The translations under genes and the position numbers were made by a program. This document shows, piece after piece, positions 8,192-12,969 of a stretch of DNA of 12,969 bases. The notes under the pieces are model-generated. The model was not told the DNA's origin. It was given only the letters and a program-made list of their open reading frames with translations, and ran no database searches. The stretch's first letter is position 1, and every line of letters starts with the position of its first letter. The DNA is from Gonapodya sp. JEL0774 (taxonomy: Eukaryota > Monoblepharomycota > Monoblepharidomycetes > Monoblepharidales > Gonapodyaceae): assembly GCA_027604505.1 (NCBI GenBank), contig JADIIX010000332.1, positions 1 through 12,969 of the forward strand, read 5' to 3'.

Positions 8192-8291
8192 TTTATATAG
8201 GCAATTGGGGAATCGTATCCGGTGGGGCGTAGAACTTGCCGGAATCAAAAAAAAAAATTAAAATTAAAAAAAAAATGCGGTCTGCAACGAC
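8192..8291 (-). promoter_or_regulatory. Promoter of the HeH gene: TATA box plus upstream module
   Basis: On the minus strand, TATATAAA lies at 8199-8192, only about 32 nt before the ATG at 8160, implying a very short 5' leader. Upstream is GATTCCGGCAAGTTCTACGC (8246-8227), preceded by T-rich tracts (8275-8247) and GTCGTTGCAGACCGC (8291-8277). The same three parts, in the same order, lie upstream of the coiled-coil gene at 8549-9549. Confidence 0.6.
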
Positions 8292-8299
8292 TAAGTCTC

Positions 8300-8460
8300 G
8301 TCCTGGATGGGGATGGGGATGAGGATGAGGATGGGATCTGACATTCTGAAACTTTTCGAAGTGTCGTCCGGGATTGGGATGAGGATGAGGATTGGATTCG
8401 ACATTCTGAAACTTTTCGAAATGTTATCCGGGATGGGGATGAGGATGAGAACGGGCCTAG
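8300..8460. repeat. 60-bp tandem repeat, about 2.6 units
   Basis: Units at 8341-8400 and 8401-8460 align without gaps, and a partial unit covers 8300-8340. Each unit has ACATTCTGAAACTTTTCGAA, about ten variable bases, then CCGGGATGGGGATGAGGATG. The parts match the units at 3881-3960 before the helicase-nuclease gene. It lies between the 3' end of the coiled-coil gene (stop 8549) and the HeH promoter. The gene-free stretch 8292-8548 otherwise holds nothing I recognise. Confidence 0.85.
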
Positions 8461-8548
8461 ACACATCATTGATCGTTCTTTACGATCACGACTGTATTTA
8501 GAGTACATCCAACAGCAAGAAACTACAAGTTTCACGTGTTCACTTCCG

Positions 8549-9549
8549 CTATAATCTTCTGCTGCTCCTGGCTGGTCCCCCTCCTCCCCTCCTGACATCT
8601 CTTTCCTTCTTCCCCCGACGCCCCCCTGGCCTCGGTTTCTTTACCCCGGTCGACATGGGTGTGGCTCGTATCGAGGAGTGTGCCGAGGCTAAAACCGAAT
8701 CGTTGTCAGAGTCGGATATGTGATCAGACTCTAGGGCATCGGTTGCCACGGGATGGAGTTGAGCGATGAGATCCCTGATATGGTGCTCTTTCTGCAAGAT
8801 ATCTTGATGTGCCGAATTGAGGTCTTGTAGTAACGATTTCTGTGTGTCTTCCAGGTGCAAGACTTGATTGTTGGCGCGATCGAGATTGTCTCTGAGATCG
8901 GAGATTGTTTGTTTGAGGTGCTTAATTTGACGTTCAAGAAACGCGGTCTGGAAGAAGAGATGGAGTGGTGTTAGAAGACTGCAATAAAGAAAGAATCTTC
9001 AGATGCACTTACAGTATTGAAGTTGGCATTATCTAGAGGGTGACTGGTAGTTAATTCATCGTCGACATTCCTAGAAGGATCTCCATACTTAGGAGAGAGC
9101 GCATGTGAGTCAAGAGAAGAGAATGAGCAAAGAGATGTACGTACGACATTATAACTCTTGAGACAGCTTATGGCCATGACCTTGTACGAACTATCCGACT
9201 GAGCCTTCTCAAAGATATGCCTCACGGCATCACCGCGTCTATCAAAAGTGTCCCGGAATTCGGGCGTCAAGAAGTGCTGCTTCAATGTCTCGAGTGTGAG
9301 AGATGACATTCCCCAGTAGATGTACAAAAGGTCGTTGTCGTGTGTGAGGAAGAATCGATTCGTGATCCCACGGTCAGGAACAGACCAAGTAAAATTGTAG
9401 ACGATGTCGAAGGGGAGAGTATCATCGTAGAACTGTTCAACCGAGAGAAGTACAACGTGTGCAAGTAGTTTCAAGTAGTTGCGGAAGTAGAGATTGAGAG
9501 TCTCCCGTTTAATGTGGTGGCGCCAAGTCTCGTTTTCGTTTTCTGCCAT
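8549..9549 (-). CDS. Coiled-coil protein of unrecognised family, smaller paralogue (3 exons)
   Basis: Proposed exons 9549-9145, 9087-9013 and 8947-8549, all phase 0, give 292 aa. Intron 1 is 57 nt (GTACGT to CCTAAG); intron 2 is 65 nt (GTAAGT, branch-like CTAAC, TTCCAG). The N-terminal domain (1-135) contains LLYIYWGMSSL, a hydrophobic TLNLYF start and a RRGDAVRHIFEKAQSD helix, matching LYLYWGLYSI-type sequence in the protein encoded at 10035-12261. Residues about 161-225 form a heptad-like coiled coil (LERQIKHLKQTISDL onward). An acidic patch SDSDND (about 238-243) and a basic, Gly/Arg-rich C-terminus (262-292, KKPRPGGRRGKK) follow, suggesting nuclear or nucleic-acid contact. Intron 1 is a multiple of three without a stop, so retention would add 19 residues. 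Function unknown; no catalytic motif seen. Exon joins are inferred from splice signals and phase. Confidence 0.75.
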
Positions 9550-9777
9550 CTAAAGTTTGAAATGAAGAGGTCATGTGAGTGATAGGGCGGGCGTGATGAG
9601 AAGGTGAGAATCAACACGTACTACGATGAGAGTATGGTAAGATTCAATGTGACGGTAATGGAGAGAGAGTGAGCGTGAGCTTTATAATGGGTTTGGGTGT
9701 ATGTGGCTGATGTGGCGCAGAACTCGCCGGAATCAAAAAAAATAGAAAAAAAAAAGGCCGTCGCGGTGTGCAACGAC
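9550..9777 (-). promoter_or_regulatory. Promoter and 5' leader of the smaller coiled-coil gene
   Basis: On the minus strand, TATAAA is at 9686-9681. A likely 72-nt leader intron runs from GTACGT at 9621 to TTTAG at 9550, ending immediately before the ATG; the leader exon contains no ATG. Upstream is GATTCCGGCGAGTTCTGCGC (9734-9715), preceded by T tracts and GTCGTTGCACACCGC (9777-9763), matching the HeH promoter module. The remaining 9778-10034 is the 3' flank of the next gene and shows nothing distinctive. Confidence 0.6.
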
Positions 9778-10034
9778 GACAACGAGCGTGGGCGGGATTG
9801 TAGGATTTTCCATCCCTGACAGAGTGAAGTGAATCAAATTTTGAAAGAGTGGTAATGAGCTTGTTCTCTGTTCAGTGAAGTAGGAGATAGAGGGGTAGAC
9901 AGGGCAACGGTGTGTCGACGAGCAAGGAAACGAAGATAGTGATAGTCGGTTTTGGTAGGAACGACCGTGAACAAGATTTGAAAGAAGAGAATGGATTTTG
10001 ATAGAGTATTACAGTAAATGATGAGCTATTTGCT

Positions 10035-12261
10035 TCACATTCCTTCGTATGACTTCCCGTCGAATGTCCTTTTTCTGTTGCCAACACGCCTGATGGGACC
10101 AGTGCCAACTTCACCTTGGGATTCAGGCACCACACTCAGCACTTCAGAAACCACCTCCTTCGGCGCCTTGTTCCTCACACGCCTGGCCTTTGGAATACCT
10201 TTACCCTTCTCCACGACTGCACCATTCTGTGCGGTTCGGGCACTCGAGGTCGCAAGCGCTACCAGAGCCCGCTCGGCTTTCGTCTTAGCTTGCCGTTTTA
10301 GTCGAACTGGTGTCACAACCGTGCTGACGGAGGAGGCTGAGCCATCGTCATCGGAGGCGGACTCACAATCGGTATCTGGCTGAGTGTTTGGAATAAAGGT
10401 TGGCTCTGGAACAGGAGAAGGGGAGAGCTGACGTGGTTGGCGGAGGAGTTCTGGCTGCTTTTCCAAGGAAATAGGAGTACTAGGTGGTGATATGACGTCA
10501 AACTGAGATTGAGGGATACGGAGTGTGGTCACATCGAAGGTGTTCGAGCGACTCTTGGCTGCTTCCAAAAGCGCCTCTAGATTGGCGATCTGGGCGTCCC
10601 GCTGAGCTGCCATGCTCTGGAACTGCGAAAAGAGATGCTGAACTCCGCGCTCTCGCTCCGCGACCTCTTCACGGAGAGAATTGCATGTGTCTGATGCGTG
10701 CTGAAGCTGGGATTGTAAATCCGCGATCTGTTGACGCAGTTGTTGGGTGTTGTCCTCGATACGAGACTTTGCTTGGAGTTCGGTTCTCAGCGTGTGATTC
10801 TGACGAAAGACTTCTTCGACCTGTTCGAAGTTTGGATACTTAAAGAGTGAAGAGAGATGTAGGTAAGTGATTCTATGGGAGGGTGTTGCATGGAAGAAAC
10901 CTAGCGTTTACACACCTGATTGATAGTGTTCCTGAGTTTCAGTATCTCGCGATCTTTGGAGGCAAGATCTTGATGTAGACGAGCAATGATTTCCTCTTTG
11001 GAACGAGAAATCTGCAGGGATGAATAGGGGGGAGAAATGAGTTATAGATATGATGAAGATTCTGAGTCAACTCACCATGGCAATATCCTCTTTGTGCTGT
11101 TCACGCAGAGTATTGCATTGGTTGGCGTTGTGCAGCACCTGATCTCGTAAAGACGCGATCATTTTTTCCTGGCTAACGAGCATGTCCTTGTCGTGAGACC
11201 CTATTTGGCAGAGATTGTCGGTGAGATCCTGTATTTGATTGATGAGGTCTGCGACCAGAGCGTCCTTTGTCAACTGAAAGGGAGATCAGAGATGTAGGTA
11301 AGAGATGATGAGAGTGGGTGTCGCATGTGAGAACTCGATACACACCGAGTTAGTGGAAGCCTTGAGATTCTGTATCTCTTCCTCTTTGTCGGCAAGGTTG
11401 CGGCGCAGCAAAGCAATGGTTTCGTCTTTACCGCGAGAAGAGCTCTGCAGGGATGAACGGTAGGGAGAAATTGAGTCAGAGATCTGAAAAGAAGTGCTGG
11501 TCAAACCGTAAGATGCAGAGTCGACTCACGTGAGTAAGCTGCTTCTCAAGTTCCTGGATTGTGCGATCTCTGCGCCCTACCCTTCCCTCGAGTTCTTTGA
11601 CTTGACGAGCAAGTTCGGATGATGAGGTGTCCTGACTGGAATTTGGAGAGGACTCGAGAAATTTGTGGGTCATCTGAAAGGATAACAAGTGTATGAGAGA
11701 TGAGAAGTACTGCGTACAATACGAGGGAGAATAGAGAACATACCCTGAGTTTCTCGTCCAAACGCTTCCGCATGTCAAGGTCGGCTTTGGCTTCTCTCCA
11801 AACGTAGTTCACAGCGGCCACCTTCGACATACGGGAGTAGGGTAGTGTCCGTCCAAGGACAGGTGGCAACTCGTCAACGTTAATGCTGTACAGGCCCCAG
11901 TACAAGTAGATGTCTTGATTGTTTGATCCGAGGTTGAATTGAAAACCGTCCGAGTCTTTCACAGAGAGAGTAAGCCCGTCGAGGACTGGGACAGGTAGCT
12001 CGGACTGTCGAAAGCGAAGACAGAATGACTGGAAAGCTTTCTGCTTCGGGGAACAACGGCTAATTGAGGTTTTCAGGAACGAGGCAATAACCGGAATAGT
12101 CATGGAGTCGCAGTAGAGGCGAAGAGTGTCGTCGGTGACCCTGAGCAGAGACAGGCGATGCAAATGGGTGAGTGAGTGTAAGGATAACAATGCATACGGC
12201 TGCGTCATGTGGAAGGTACTCACATAAGGTTCAAGTATTTGGAGCTGTGTGACGACGACAT
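10035..12261 (-). CDS. Coiled-coil protein of unrecognised family, larger paralogue (7 coding exons)
   Basis: Proposed coding exons: 12261-12224, 12140-11744, 11673-11530, 11444-11346, 11273-11076, 11011-10916 and 10838-10035. All joins keep frame, giving 591 aa. Residues 1-145 are a globular domain with DIYLYWGLYSINVDELPP and a KVAAVNYVWREAKADLDMR helix, paralogous to the start of the 8549-9549 product. Residues about 165-415 are coiled coil, built from repeated modules (DKEEEIQNLK and SKDREILKLR; QCNTLREQ and TCNSLREE). The C-terminus is disordered and Pro/Ser-rich with an acidic SASDDDGSAS patch (about 475), then basic stretches (RLKRQAKTKAER; KARRVRNK; GNRKRT) resembling nuclear localisation signals. 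The ATG at 12261 is the first in the spliced leader. An alternative acceptor at 11484 would add 13 codons. A cytoskeletal, nuclear-scaffold or chromatin role is possible, but the family is not recognised. No enzyme motif is visible. Confidence 0.75.
10643..11529 (-). repeat. Tandem duplication of an exon-intron module inside the larger coiled-coil gene
   Basis: Module A (11529-11076: intron, 99-nt exon, intron, 198-nt exon) is followed directly by module B (11075-10643: intron, 96-nt exon, intron, first part of the last exon). The introns align as well as the exons. The first introns share GTGAGT-GACTC at the start and TTCATCCCTGCAG at the end. The second introns share GTGTGTA and TTACCTACATCTCT. 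In module B the final donor site is gone, so the reading frame runs on to the stop codon. Confidence 0.75.
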
Positions 12262-12474
12262 TACTTTGAATCTGAGTTGAGGGTGTGTGGGTGAGTGTGA
12301 GCATAGCGATATAAAAGGGCAGGAACATGTGGAAGGTACTCACATAGCTGGGTGATATGTAAGAGAGAGGAGAGATGATGAGACGGAATGGCAATGGATG
12401 GGTGAGGTAGAAGAGTGGTGCTTATAAGGGTATGAGAGATGGGGCACAGACCCGGCTGACAACGGGCTGGCCCC
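12262..12474 (-). promoter_or_regulatory. Promoter and duplicated leader exon/intron of the larger coiled-coil gene
   Basis: On the minus strand a TATA-like CTTATAAG lies at 12428-12421. The leader exon ends at 12344, and a 72-nt intron runs from 12343 to 12272. The donor context GTGAGTACCTTCCACATG is repeated exactly 120 nt later at the donor of the next intron (12223). This indicates that a leader exon plus intron was duplicated. The leader exon has no ATG. A GC-rich block (12440-12474) lies upstream of the TATA-like site. Confidence 0.5.
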
Positions 12475-12493
12475 AAAAAAAAAAAAAAAAAAA
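12475..12493. repeat. Poly-A tract (19 A)
   Basis: An uninterrupted run of 19 A on the plus strand lies between two divergent genes. It matches the position of the A/T tracts that precede the other two minus-strand promoters, so it may be a nucleosome-depleting promoter element shared by both directions. Confidence 0.7.
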
Positions 12494-12510
12494 GAAATGT
12501 TCCGGTAGTA

Positions 12511-12969
12511 ATGCCAAAGGAGCAAAAGAATGGGGAGTGGAGCTACAGTAAGGGAGGTCAGTGGGTTAAGATGGGGTGGCGGAGAAGAATGCAAAGTGAG
12601 CTGAATATGGTTTGTCGTGGGGCGTTGAAAGGAACAGAGATGTTGACTCAAACAATTTTTTTTTATGTAGGTGTAGAGGAAGTAACGAGAGAAGGAAATA
12701 ACATCATGGAAGAGACAAAAGGAGAGAGTGTAGAGAAAGTTGTTAGTGTGTGGAAGAAGCAATGTGAGCATGGGAAGAGACTATCACGATGCAACCAGTG
12801 TCCAGGAGGGGGGCAAGAGCTGTGTGATCATGGGAGGCAAAGGCATACATGCCGTGTGAGCCCATGTGGAGGGAAGAGTACCATGTATTGCGAACATGGT
12901 AAGCACAAGACGAGGTGCATAGAGAAAGAGTGTGGAGGAGGAGGGTCATTGTGTGAACACGGGAAGAGA
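12511..12969 (+). CDS. CEHGK-type Cys/His repeat protein, 3' end outside the window
   Basis: An open frame runs from ATG 12511 to the window end (153 codons, no stop). From about 12772 it encodes regular Cys/His repeats: CEHGKRLSRCNQC, CDHGRQRHTCRVSPC, CEHGKHKTRCIEKEC, CEHGKR, with Gly-rich joints and a period of about 21-23 residues. The C-x-H...C-x2-4-C spacing suggests one zinc per unit. From memory, proteins with long runs of such repeats occur in algae, oomycetes, other protists and giant viruses, with no settled function. The coding call is firm for 12706 onward. The first 65 codons (NGEWSYSKGGQWVKMGWRRR) are less certain, and in-frame ATGs at 12571, 12589, 12607, 12640 and 12706 are alternatives. 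An intron ending at TTATGTAG (12669/12670) cannot be excluded. It is divergent from the larger coiled-coil gene. Confidence 0.6.
   Translation, partial: MPKEQKNGEWSYSKGGQWVKMGWRRRMQSELNMVCRGALKGTEMLTQTIFFYVGVEEVTREGNNIMEETKGESVEKVVSVWKKQCEHGKRLSRCNQCPGGGQELCDHGRQRHTCRVSPCGGKSTMYCEHGKHKTRCIEKECGGGGSLCEHGKR

Noticed and set aside
8245-8598. ORF of 117 aa overlapping the end of the smaller coiled-coil gene
   Set aside because: Most of it is translation of the 60-bp tandem repeat and A/T tracts.
12395-12476. Start of the larger coiled-coil gene within the leader
   Set aside because: The open frame there begins with TTG, not ATG. The first ATG in the spliced leader is at 12261.

Overview
The window looks like nuclear DNA of a fungus, probably a basidiomycete, though the taxon is inferred. 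The reasons are three minus-strand genes split by short GT-AG introns of about 57 to 85 nt, TATA-box promoters, and one gene that reads as a HeH/Man1-Src1 inner nuclear membrane protein. No tRNA, rRNA or CRISPR array was seen.

Left part (1-6503, plus strand): two long intronless genes for DNA-replication proteins of the kind carried by nucleocytoplasmic large DNA viruses, phages and plasmids. The first (64-3315) is a primase-helicase with an archaeo-eukaryotic primase (prim-pol) domain, two tandem copies of a primase-type zinc ribbon, a third four-cysteine zinc site, and a D5-like superfamily 3 (SF3) helicase. The second (4137-6503) has no primase catalytic domain. It carries a zinc ribbon, a second SF3 helicase, a Cys-rich site and a C-terminal segment with a PD-(D/E)XK (RecB/Cas4-like) nuclease signature. 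Between them lie an array of ATTACACTT motifs with a perfect 39-bp inverted repeat and a G-rich GGGGAT minisatellite. Both genes are followed by a similar element that begins at the stop codon. This block looks like an integrated virus or self-replicating mobile element.

Middle (6547-8460): the HeH/Man1-Src1-like gene, three exons on the minus strand, converges on the second helicase gene with only 43 nt between stop codons. Upstream are a TATA box, a promoter-like module and a 60-bp tandem repeat that shares motifs with the minisatellite before the second helicase gene.

Right part (8549-12261, minus strand): two multi-exon paralogues of a family I do not recognise. Both have an N-terminal globular domain with a Y-x-Y-W-G motif, a coiled coil, an acidic Ser/Asp patch and a basic tail. 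The larger one contains a tandem duplication of exon-intron modules. The smaller one shares a promoter module with the HeH gene.

Right edge (about 12511 to the end, plus strand): the start of a gene with CEHGK-type Cys/His repeats, cut by the window edge. As I recall, similar repeats occur in protist and giant-virus proteins.
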